The translations under genes were made by a program, and so were the position numbers. A stretch of 6,677 nt of DNA, from contig JAQGHJ010000369.1 in assembly GCA_028288905.1 (NCBI GenBank), forward strand, positions 1 to 6,677, read 5' to 3'. Below the pieces are notes generated by a model. The model was given only the letters and a program-made list of their open reading frames with translations, searched no databases and had not been told where the DNA came from. The number at the start of each line of letters is the position of its first letter. Within the stretch, counting starts at the first letter, position 1. The DNA comes from Phycisphaerales bacterium (GTDB lineage: Bacteria; Planctomycetota; Phycisphaerae; Tepidisphaerales; Tepidisphaeraceae). Shown piece by piece: positions 1-5,864 of the stretch.

Positions 1-586
1 CCAGCCCGCCGGCTAACCAAGCCTTCCGGTCCTCGACGTAGTACACGGCCAGAAGGCAGAAGAACGCGTACACCGTGTCGGTGTTGCAGTGGTACCCGCT
101 GACGAGGATTGCGCAGAGCGACCAGGCGTACCCGGCCGCGACGGCCGCGGCCGTCCGCTCGCCCGCCCGCCCTCGCCAGATCCGGTAAAGCAGCCAACAG
201 GTGCCAGCGTCCGCCAGGACGGCCGGGAGCTTGAACAGCGTCGGGAACCATGCCGGGCGAAACGATTCGACGTCCCACACCCCGCTAGAGCTCGTGCACC
301 GGTAGCAGAACACCGCCCAGTACACCGGCAGCGGCGGGTGGTTCAGGTTCCCCTCCCACTGCATCGTGTAGAACAGCCCCCACCGGTTCACGTAGTGCCC
401 GAACACGACCCAGGTGTCGGCGTCGTTCGTCCCCCAGGTGGCGGCGGCGAGCCAGCCGCGAACGGCGAGGCCGAGCAACGCGAGGAAGGGCCACGCGAAG
501 ACGGCGGTACGGCCGGACGGGGTCGCGATGGCCTGCTGCAGGAGCGGGCGGGGCGGCGGCAGATCGGTGGGGACGGTCGTCGTCAT
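1..586 (-). CDS. GT-C-type polytopic glycosyltransferase-like membrane protein (second of tandem pair, C-terminus outside window)
   Basis: The reading frame opens with ATG at 586 and stays open to the window edge, giving 195 residues (MTTTVPTDLP...) and no stop. A hydrophobic segment at about residues 28-49 is followed by TWGTND (50-55) and LNHPPLPVYW (81-90). Further hydrophobic stretches lie at about 112-136, 146-163 and 171-183, and GYHCNTDTVYA spans 164-174. The acidic residue in the first periplasmic loop and the NHPP motif are laid out as in GT-C transferases of the Alg6/Alg8 kind, which move sugars from polyprenyl-phosphate donors on the outer face of the membrane. The same blocks occur in the same order in the gene just upstream (637-2043), so the two are paralogues. 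The start is supported by GAAGG seven bases before the ATG. It probably shares a transcript with its upstream neighbour, from which it is 50 bases away. The family call comes from motifs and membrane layout; donor and acceptor are unknown. Confidence 0.6.
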   Translation of the reverse strand, partial: MTTTVPTDLPPPRPLLQQAIATPSGRTAVFAWPFLALLGLAVRGWLAAATWGTNDADTWVVFGHYVNRWGLFYTMQWEGNLNHPPLPVYWAVFCYRCTSSSGVWDVESFRPAWFPTLFKLPAVLADAGTCWLLYRIWRGRAGERTAAAVAAGYAWSLCAILVSGYHCNTDTVYAFFCLLAVYYVEDRKAWLAGGL

Positions 587-593
587 GGCGGTG

Positions 594-598
594 CCTTC
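594..598 (-). promoter_or_regulatory. Shine-Dalgarno-like GAAGG of the second GT-C gene
   Basis: Read on the minus strand, GAAGG is followed by seven bases and then the ATG at 586. It is the only convincing ribosome-binding site in the window; gyrA and the aldehyde dehydrogenase gene lack one. This favours translation of the second paralogue from its own start within a two-gene transcript, rather than by tight coupling to the stop at 639-637. Confidence 0.45.
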
Positions 599-636
599 GC
601 GCCGCGGCCAACTCGCGGCGGATGCCTTCAGGGATG

Positions 637-2043
637 TCAGCCGACGGGTTGCCGATGCGGGGGTGGCGACGCAGGTGACATGGGCGTCGCTCTCACCGCC
701 CGCCTGACCGCGGCGACCAGATACCCCGCCAGCACCGCCCACGCCGCCAACCCGAACAGGACCGGGGCGGGCCGGACGTACCCGAGGATCAGCGACCCGG
801 GCGGGAACTGCCCGTCCCACGCCAGGTAGTACATCAGGAGCACGCACAGCCCGGCCATCGTGCTGTACGCGAGGCCGGCGGCCGGGCGGGCGGCCGCCAA
901 AAGCGGGGCGACGACGGCCACGTACTGCGCCCCGAACCCCGGGGTGAACACCAGGAAGACGGCGTACGTCGCGGCCGCCAGTTCGTACCGGCTCGTCCGG
1001 CCCCGCAGGCGGGCCAAGACCGCCCACCCCGTTACCAGCCCCAGGATCACGTACCGCCCAACCGCCTTATACGCCAGCACGACCCGGTCGGCCGCCGGGT
1101 CGAGGGGCAGCTCGCGGTTCCACAGCAGCGGGAGCATCAGCCCCCACCGGTCCGGCTTCGGGTCGTAAGCTAGGGCGTTGCGGTAGAACGCCGGCCCGAC
1201 CGCCGCCAGCAGCGGCAGGAACGGCACGACCCCGACCGCCAAGCCCGCCAGGAACCGGGCCGCGTCCCGCCGACTCCGCAGGCTCAGCAGCAGCGGCGGG
1301 ACGAGCAGGACCGGGATCAGCTTTACATTCACGGCCGCCGCCAGCGCCAGCCCGGCGGCCAGCGGCCGCGGCGCGGCGGGCGATTGGCCGACACGCGCTC
1401 GACCGTAGCGCGGCGTCCCGTCGCCCTCCCGGCCACCGCCCTCCAGCAGGTACACCGCCAGCAGTGAGAGCATGGCGTAGACCGTGTCGGTGTTCCCGTG
1501 GTACCCGGCGACGAGCAGCGGGGCCAGGGCCCAGGCGTAGAGGGCGGCGTCTCGGAACCCTGCCGTCCGCCCGCCGCCGTCGGCGGTGCGATTCCCGGAA
1601 CCGCAGCCGCCACGAGCCGATCCGATCCGCCATAGCAGCCAGACGGAGACGGCCTCGGCCGCCAGCCCGGGCAGCTTTAGCAGGAAGCAGAACGCGAGGA
1701 CGCCGCCGCCGTCCGGCGTCGGGTCGGCAAGCCGGTACGACAGGGCGGCCCACAGCGCCGGGATCGGCGGGTGGTTCAACTCCGGGTTTTGCCGGTACGC
1801 CTCGAACAGCCCGAACTGCGAGATCTGGAGCCCGAAGATCTGGAACCCGAGCACGTCGTTGCTGCCCCAGGTGGTGGCCGCGACGGCGACGCGGGCGGCG
1901 AGGCCCAGGATGATCAGCGCGACCCACACTGCGGGTGGGGTGGCGGCAGGGCGGGCAGACGCGCCACGGGCGGCCGGGGCGGGCTTGACTGGAACGCTGG
2001 CGGGGGCGGGGTGGCCGGAGTTGGGTGGGTGTCGCTTGGCCAT
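637..2043 (-). CDS. GT-C-type polytopic glycosyltransferase-like membrane protein (first of tandem pair)
   Basis: A 468-residue integral membrane protein, complete, ending in TGA at 639-637. After a Pro/Ala-rich, probably cytoplasmic tail (residues 1-37) come about ten to twelve hydrophobic segments, roughly 38-57, 116-138, 166-180, 186-201, 228-252, 263-283, 328-346, 354-368, 373-386, 392-408 and 428-448. Recognisable motifs are TWGSND (58-63), LNHPPIPALW (89-98), GYHGNTDTVYA (180-190), NVKLIPVLLVPP (239-250) and FTPGFGAQY (366-374). The loop-1 acidic residue, HPP block and TPGFG-QY block resemble Alg6/Alg8-like and related bacterial GT-C enzymes that use polyprenyl-phosphate sugars. Two Gly/Arg-rich loops (about 141-165 and 202-226) look like variable loops between helices. 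The open frame extends 86 codons upstream to 2301, but that part is Arg/Pro/Gly-rich, crosses intergenic repeats and has no membrane character, so I start at 2043. The Shine-Dalgarno there is weak. Substrate unknown; general membrane-transferase call fairly sure. Confidence 0.65.
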   Translation of the reverse strand: MAKRHPPNSGHPAPASVPVKPAPAARGASARPAATPPAVWVALIILGLAARVAVAATTWGSNDVLGFQIFGLQISQFGLFEAYRQNPELNHPPIPALWAALSYRLADPTPDGGGVLAFCFLLKLPGLAAEAVSVWLLWRIGSARGGCGSGNRTADGGGRTAGFRDAALYAWALAPLLVAGYHGNTDTVYAMLSLLAVYLLEGGGREGDGTPRYGRARVGQSPAAPRPLAAGLALAAAVNVKLIPVLLVPPLLLSLRSRRDAARFLAGLAVGVVPFLPLLAAVGPAFYRNALAYDPKPDRWGLMLPLLWNRELPLDPAADRVVLAYKAVGRYVILGLVTGWAVLARLRGRTSRYELAAATYAVFLVFTPGFGAQYVAVVAPLLAAARPAAGLAYSTMAGLCVLLMYYLAWDGQFPPGSLILGYVRPAPVLFGLAAWAVLAGYLVAAVRRAVRATPMSPASPPPHRQPVG

Positions 2044-2110
2044 CAGGTTCCGCGCGGCGATCCGAACGCGGCGCGGGGTCGCGCCGCCTCGCGACCTGCC
2101 TCCTCTACTT

Positions 2111-2143
2111 CCTCTCTTCGGGGGAGGGCGGGGGTGAGGGTGA
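2111..2143 (-). repeat. Palindromic intergenic repeat, short class, copy 1
   Basis: Read on the minus strand this is TCACCCTCACCCCCGCCCTC followed by a degenerate CTCTCCC/GGGAGAG-type hairpin. On the plus strand the stem is CCTCTC (2111-2116) against GGGGAGG, with a TTCG-containing loop and one G-T pair. The arm and spacer match copy 4 at 5725-5761 almost base for base, in the opposite orientation. It resembles REP-like palindromic units scattered between genes in many GC-rich bacteria; copy number in this genome cannot be judged from one window. Confidence 0.6.
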
Positions 2144-2206
2144 ACGGTCGAACGGCCACGCGCTCGCGGGGCCCGCTCGCTCAATAGCTCTGGGCCTGCG
2201 CGACGC

Positions 2207-2261
2207 TCACCCTCACCAGCCGCGGCTGATGCCGCCACGACTTCTCCCGGTGGGAGAGGTG
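2207..2261 (+). repeat. Palindromic intergenic repeat, long class, copy 2
   Basis: It begins with TCACCCTCACC (2207-2217), continues through a GC-rich inner segment (GCCGCGGCTGATGCCGCC, 2219-2236) and ends with a hairpin, ACTTCTCCC (2240-2248), loop GGT, GGGAGAGGT (2252-2260): nine pairs including one T-G. The reverse complement of copy 3 (5461-5515) has the same three-part plan with nearly the same length and hairpin, so the two long copies face each other across gyrA. Confidence 0.6.
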
Positions 2262-2432
2262 AATTGCCCCGCCGGACCGTCGGCCCCGGACGGCTCCTCA
2301 AACGCCGGCAGGAGGGGCAGTCCCACCCGCCCGCCCCCGTGGGCCGCGGAGTATACCGGCCGGCTCGAAAACCGCCCGCCGCCCCTCCCGGCGGCGACCC
2401 GCGAACCCGCTCTAAACAAAGCTCCGCGCCGG

Positions 2433-2461
2433 TCGATTCACGCCGGTATTTCCGCTATAAT
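2433..2461 (+). promoter_or_regulatory. Predicted sigma70-type promoter of gyrA
   Basis: A perfect TATAAT lies at 2456-2461 in otherwise very GC-rich DNA. Seventeen bases upstream is TCGATT (2433-2438), a 3-of-6 match to TTGACA. The expected transcription start is about 2467-2469, giving a leader of about 54 bases before the gyrA ATG at 2522. The -10 is strong by eye and the -35 weak. The start position is inferred from spacing only. Confidence 0.6.
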
Positions 2462-2468
2462 TCCCGTC

Positions 2469-2501
2469 TCGCCGGCCGCCCGAAATCGGGCGCGCCGGCG
2501 G
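2469..2501 (+). promoter_or_regulatory. Strong stem-loop at the 5' end of the predicted gyrA leader
   Basis: GCCGGCC and GCCCG (2471-2482) pair with CGGGC, G and GCCGGC (2487-2499) around an AAAT loop (2483-2486). That is twelve Watson-Crick pairs with a single bulged C at 2493, extended by C2470-G2500 and a T-G pair. It begins at or next to the predicted start of transcription and ends 20 bases before the ATG, leaving the start codon itself outside the stem. Possible roles are 5' protection of the mRNA, control of translation, or an effect on promoter escape. No rho-independent terminator follows, because there is no T tract. Confidence 0.55.
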
Positions 2502-2521
2502 CCCCTCACGACCGAACCTCC

Positions 2522-5431
2522 ATGGCAGAAATCACCCCCCCGACGGACCCCGTTTCCGCCGCCGCCCCGCAGCCCGAGCGCATCGAGGATTTGCGGATCG
2601 AGCAGGAGCTGCAGGACAGCTACCTGACGTACGCGATGAGCACGATCATGGACCGGGCGTTGCCCGACGTCCGAGACGGGCTCAAGCCGTCGCAGCGGCG
2701 GATCCTGTTCGCGATGCACAACCTCGGGCTCGCCCCGAACCGCAAGCACCTGAAGTGCGCCAAGATCGCCGGCGACACGTCCGGGGACTTCCACCCGCAC
2801 GGCGAGGCCGTCATCTACCCGACGCTCGTCCGGATGGCCCAGGACTGGGCGATGCGGCACACGCTCGTCGACGGGCAGGGGAACTTCGGCAGCACCGACG
2901 GCGACCCCCCGGCCGCCATGCGGTACACCGAGGCCCGGATGACCGGACCGACCATGGAACTGCTGGCCGACCTCGACTACGAGACCGTCGACTTCCAGCC
3001 GAACTACGACGAGCGGCCGGGCAAGGACGAGCCGGTCGTGCTTCCGGGCAAGTTCCCGAACCTGCTCGTGAACGGGTCGACCGGTATCGCCGTCGGCATG
3101 GCGTGCAACCTGCTCCCGCACAACCTGGGCGAGATCTGCGACGCGATCGTCGCGGTCGTCGACCGGCCGGACGTGTCGCTCGCCGAGCTGATGGAGATCG
3201 TGCCCGGGCCCGACTTCCCGACCGGCGGGACGATCTGCGGCCGGGACGGCATCGCCGACGGGTACCGGGCCGGGCGGGGCAAGATCTGCCTGCGGGCGAA
3301 GGTCGACGTCGAGGAACAGAAGGGCCAGCGGCCGATCGTCGTCATCAGCGAGATCCCGTACGGGATCATCCGCAAGACGATCATGGAGTCGATCGCGGCG
3401 GCCGTTAAGGACGGGATCATCAACGAGATCTCGGACGTCAACGACCACTCGGGCCGCATGCACAAGGTGCGGATCGTCGTTGACCTCAAGCGGGACGCGG
3501 ACCCGCAGGTGGTGATCAACCAGCTGTACAAGCACACGCCGTGTCAGATCACGGTCAGCATGATCAACATCGCGCTGGTGAACCGCCAGCCGCGGACGAT
3601 GGGGCTCAAGGAGCTGATCCAGCACTTCGTCGCCCACCGCAAAGAGGTCATCACCCGCCGGACCCGATACCTGCTCCGCAAGGCCCAGCAGGCCGCCCAC
3701 ATCCTCGAGGGCAAGATCTTCGCCGTGTGCGACATCGACGAGGTCGTGCGGCTGATCCGGTCGAGCAAGACGCGGGACGAGGCGATCCAGAAGCTCAAGG
3801 AGCGGGCGTTCCGCATCGCCCCGGACCACCCGTACGCCCCGCAGATCCCGCAGGCGCTGCTGGACCGGGCGTCGGCCGCCCGCGGCGGGGTGCTGCTGAG
3901 CGACGCCCAGGCGAAGGCAATCGGCGCGCTGCAGCTGATCCAGCTCGTCGGGCTGGAGATCGAGCGGCTGGCGAACGAGTACCGCGAACTTTCCTCCGAG
4001 ATCGCCGGGTACCAGACCATCCTCGGGGACGAGCAAGAGGTGCTGGCGATCATCCGGGCCGACACGATGGCGCTGAAGGACAAGTACGGCGACGCCCGGC
4101 GGACCCGCATCGAGGGGGCCGCCGGGGACATGAACATGGAGGACCTGATCGCCCGGGAGGAGATGGTGGTCACCGTCTCGCACGCCGGGTACGTGAAGCG
4201 GCTGCCGGTGACGACGTACCGCAGCCAGAGCCGGGGCGGGCGGGGCATCAAGGGGACCGAGAGCCGGGAGGGGGACTTCGTCGAGCAGCTGTTCGTGGCG
4301 AACACGCACGACCACCTGCTGTTCTTCACGAACAAGGGCCGGGTGTACGAGCGGCGGGTGTTCGACGTGCCGCAGGGCAGCCGGACGGGCATGGGCCGGA
4401 GCCTGGCGCAGCTGCTGGAGTTCCAGCCGGGCGAGAAGGTGGCCAAGACGCTGGCGGTGAAAGACTTCGGCAAGGCCGAGCAGTTCCTGCTGTTCGCGAC
4501 CGGCAAGGGGGTGGTGAAGAAGACCCCGCTGGCGGCGTACGGGAACATCCGGACGAACGGGATCATCGCCATCGGGCTGGAGGACGGGGACGAGCTGGTC
4601 GGGGTCGAGGTGACGAACGGCAACGACGACGTGCTGCTCGGGACCGAGAGCGGGCTGGCGATCCGGTTCGGGGAGCAGGACATGCGGCCGACCGGGCGGC
4701 AGTCGGCCGGCGTGACCGGGGCCCGGTTCAAGCGGGAGAACGACCAGGTGATCAGCCTGATCGTGATCCCGAACGGGCACAGCGACAGCCTGAAGCTGCT
4801 GACGGCGACGGCGAACGGGTACGGCAAGCGGACCCCGCTAGCCGACTACCCGGTGAAGGGCCGGGGCACCCGCGGCGTGATCAACATCGCGGCCGACGAG
4901 CGGAACGGGAACGTGGTGGCGATGAAGCTCGTCAATGACGAGGACGGGGTGATCTTCATCACCGAGAAGGGGATCCTGATGCGGACGCCGGTCCTCGAGA
5001 TCCGGGAGACGGGCCGGGGCGCGCTGGGCGTGCGGCTGATCAAGATCGACACGGGCGACCGGCTCGTCGCGATGGCGAAGGTGGACGCCGAGGAGGCCAA
5101 GGCCGAAGAGGCGGCCGAGGGCCCGGGCGGGGCCGACGGCGAGGGGGCCGTGGCGGCCGGCGTGCTGGACGGGATGACCGCCGGCGTGGCGGGTACCGGC
5201 GTGGCCGGCGGGGCGACGCTCGCCCCGAGGACCGGGACGGCCGGCGGCGACGGGGTGGACGCCTCGGACCCCGCCGACGCCGGCGGGGCGAAGCCGGTCG
5301 TCACGCGGGCGGACGGCCAGTCGCTGCCGACGCAGCCGGGCGCGGACGGCAAGGTGGCCGACGGCCACGCCCCGGCCGTCCCGCCGGCGATGGGCCCGGA
5401 CGGGGAGCCGGTCGACGACACGGAGGAGTGA
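2522..5431 (+). CDS. gyrA: DNA gyrase subunit A
   Basis: Catalytic DNA-breaking subunit of the type IIA topoisomerase that introduces negative supercoils with GyrB (969 residues; E. coli GyrA has 875). The breakage-reunion domain covers about residues 20-535: IEQELQDSYLTYAMSTIMDR (26-45), DGLKPSQRRILFAM (52-65), HPHG (91-94), LVDGQGNFGS (115-124) and AAMRYTEARM (131-140), whose Arg134-Tyr135 are the catalytic pair. The C-terminal pinwheel (about 540-855) has a GyrA box QSRGGRG (569-575), marking gyrase rather than topoisomerase IV, followed by degenerate blade repeats such as GRQSAGVTG (725-733) and GRGTRGVINI (780-789). From about 856 a 114-residue Ala/Gly/Asp/Glu tail replaces the short acidic tail of E. 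coli. At the drug pocket E. coli Asp82, Ser83 and Asp87 are Glu95, Ala96 and Pro100 here. I start at 2522 because homology begins just after it; the 86 upstream in-frame codons overlap the promoter. There is no Shine-Dalgarno. gyrB is not adjacent. Confidence 0.98.
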   Translation: MAEITPPTDPVSAAAPQPERIEDLRIEQELQDSYLTYAMSTIMDRALPDVRDGLKPSQRRILFAMHNLGLAPNRKHLKCAKIAGDTSGDFHPHGEAVIYPTLVRMAQDWAMRHTLVDGQGNFGSTDGDPPAAMRYTEARMTGPTMELLADLDYETVDFQPNYDERPGKDEPVVLPGKFPNLLVNGSTGIAVGMACNLLPHNLGEICDAIVAVVDRPDVSLAELMEIVPGPDFPTGGTICGRDGIADGYRAGRGKICLRAKVDVEEQKGQRPIVVISEIPYGIIRKTIMESIAAAVKDGIINEISDVNDHSGRMHKVRIVVDLKRDADPQVVINQLYKHTPCQITVSMINIALVNRQPRTMGLKELIQHFVAHRKEVITRRTRYLLRKAQQAAHILEGKIFAVCDIDEVVRLIRSSKTRDEAIQKLKERAFRIAPDHPYAPQIPQALLDRASAARGGVLLSDAQAKAIGALQLIQLVGLEIERLANEYRELSSEIAGYQTILGDEQEVLAIIRADTMALKDKYGDARRTRIEGAAGDMNMEDLIAREEMVVTVSHAGYVKRLPVTTYRSQSRGGRGIKGTESREGDFVEQLFVANTHDHLLFFTNKGRVYERRVFDVPQGSRTGMGRSLAQLLEFQPGEKVAKTLAVKDFGKAEQFLLFATGKGVVKKTPLAAYGNIRTNGIIAIGLEDGDELVGVEVTNGNDDVLLGTESGLAIRFGEQDMRPTGRQSAGVTGARFKRENDQVISLIVIPNGHSDSLKLLTATANGYGKRTPLADYPVKGRGTRGVINIAADERNGNVVAMKLVNDEDGVIFITEKGILMRTPVLEIRETGRGALGVRLIKIDTGDRLVAMAKVDAEEAKAEEAAEGPGGADGEGAVAAGVLDGMTAGVAGTGVAGGATLAPRTGTAGGDGVDASDPADAGGAKPVVTRADGQSLPTQPGADGKVADGHAPAVPPAMGPDGEPVDDTEE

Positions 5432-5460
5432 CGGCGAACGGTGGCGCGGCGCTTCGTCCC

Positions 5461-5515
5461 CACCTCTCCCGTCGGGAGAGGTCGTCGGGGCGAAGCCCCG
5501 GCGGGTGAAGGTGAA
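5461..5515 (-). repeat. Palindromic intergenic repeat, long class, copy 3
   Basis: Read on the minus strand it opens with TTCACCTTCACC (5515-5504), passes through the hairpin CGGGGC-TTC-GCCCCG, and closes with ACCTCTCCC-GAC-GGGAGAGGT. This is the same plan as copy 2 (2207-2261) in the opposite orientation. Differences are mostly in the inner hairpin, where copy 3 forms a much better stem than copy 2. It starts 30 bases after the gyrA stop. Confidence 0.6.
5462..5503 (+). terminator. Tandem stem-loops after gyrA, possible transcription end
   Basis: Two back-to-back hairpins follow the gyrA stop. The first is ACCTCTCCC (5462-5470) against GGGAGAGGT (5474-5482), nine perfect pairs with loop GTC. 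The second runs from 5483 to 5503, CGGGGC-GAA-GCCCCG with three more outer pairs, one of them T-G. No T tract follows, so this is not a classic intrinsic terminator. It could stop or trim the 3' end in the way REP elements do, and it coincides with repeat copy 3. Confidence 0.35.
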
Positions 5516-5575
5516 TGTCGGGCGGACTCGATCATGGAGAGTTCCCCGAACTCAGGGTGACTCGATCGCGCCGCA

Positions 5576-5660
5576 ACGCTCCCCCACGCCGGGGCGCCGC
5601 CCCGGATCCCCTCTCGAACGGAGAAGAACCCGCGGCGGTGCCCCGGCGTGGGGGGAGCGT
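5576..5660. repeat. 85-base near-perfect palindrome (MITE-like or REP-like unit)
   Basis: The left arm 5576-5595 (ACGCTCCCCCACGCCGGGGC) is the reverse complement of the right arm 5640-5660 apart from one extra G (run 5650-5655 against C5581-5585). Pairing continues inward from 5596 to 5605 against 5630-5639, with one G-T pair and one C-C mismatch, giving about 29 pairs in all. The apical loop is about 24 bases. I could not see a target-site duplication or a transposase, and the sequence is not related to the CTCTCCC/GGGAGAG repeats next to it except for a short CTC/GAG at the tip. It could be a non-autonomous mobile unit, a REP-type element or a structured transcript segment. Confidence 0.65.
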
Positions 5661-5724
5661 CGTCGCGCAAGCAGATCGCCTCGAACTTGGTACACCGCAC
5701 CCCGAGCACAGATTCTGTCGACGT

Positions 5725-5761
5725 CCACCCTCACCCCCGCCCTCTCCCGGAGGGAGAGGGG
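5725..5761 (+). repeat. Palindromic intergenic repeat, short class, copy 4
   Basis: CCACCCTCACCCCCG (5725-5739) leads directly into a perfect nine-pair hairpin, CCCTCTCCC (5740-5748), loop GGA, GGGAGAGGG (5752-5760). It is the best-preserved copy of the family and the inverted counterpart of copy 1 (2111-2143). It has no second inner hairpin, unlike the long copies 2 and 3. Confidence 0.65.
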
Positions 5762-5858
5762 GGAGCGGCGGCAGACCGCCGGGCGGCGCGGCAGGGTGCC
5801 CACGCCGTGCACGCTCCGTCTTCCCCTTCTTCCACCGCTACGGACCGCTGCCCCGCAC

Positions 5859-5864
5859 TACAAT
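5859..5864 (+). promoter_or_regulatory. Candidate -10 box (TACAAT) for a leaderless aldehyde dehydrogenase mRNA
   Basis: TACAAT differs from the consensus by one base and ends eight bases before the ATG at 5873. With usual spacing transcription would begin within a base or two of the start codon, giving a leaderless mRNA, which would agree with the lack of a Shine-Dalgarno. No convincing -35 is visible 16-18 bases upstream, so this could be chance. Confidence 0.3.

Larger units (their letters stand above)
2044..2521. other. Divergent intergenic region between the GT-C operon and gyrA
   Basis: These 478 bases separate two divergent genes. From left to right they hold a short palindromic repeat copy (2111-2143), a long copy (2207-2261), a 7-bp GC hairpin (CGCCGCC at 2377-2383 against GGCGGCG at 2390-2396, loop CCTCCC), the gyrA promoter (2433-2461) and the leader hairpin (2469-2501). 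Frames crossing the region give only Arg/Pro/Gly-rich products without domains, so I call no gene. The minus-strand promoter of the GT-C operon should also lie here, but I could not find a convincing -35/-10 pair for it. Confidence 0.7.

Noticed and set aside
2111..2261. CRISPR-like reading of the intergenic repeats
   Set aside because: Copies are in opposite orientations, of two lengths and unequally spaced, with no regular spacers and no cas genes nearby.
2044..2301. 86-codon upstream extension of the first GT-C gene
   Set aside because: It runs through two palindromic repeat copies and encodes low-complexity Arg/Pro/Gly sequence with no membrane or domain character.
2264..2521. In-frame 86-codon upstream extension of gyrA
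   Set aside because: It overlaps the promoter and leader hairpin, is Arg/Pro/Gly-rich and has no match to the known GyrA N-terminus; homology begins after the ATG at 2522.
2438..4780. 780-codon open frame antisense to gyrA
   Set aside because: Long antisense frames are expected opposite GC-rich genes with strong third-position GC; the product is Asp/Arg/Val/Leu-rich with no recognisable domain.
3541..4938. 465-codon plus-strand frame inside gyrA
   Set aside because: Alternative frame of gyrA; Arg/Gly/Pro/Ala-rich composition typical of a shadow.
4846..5709. 287-codon minus-strand frame over the gyrA tail and spacer
   Set aside because: It crosses the end of gyrA, the double hairpin and the 85-base palindrome; composition is Ser/Pro/Ala-rich with no domain.
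5687..5716. TTGGTA followed by GATTCT as an upstream promoter of the aldehyde dehydrogenase gene
   Set aside because: The -10 matches only 3 of 6 bases and a repeat copy lies between it and the gene; not better than chance.
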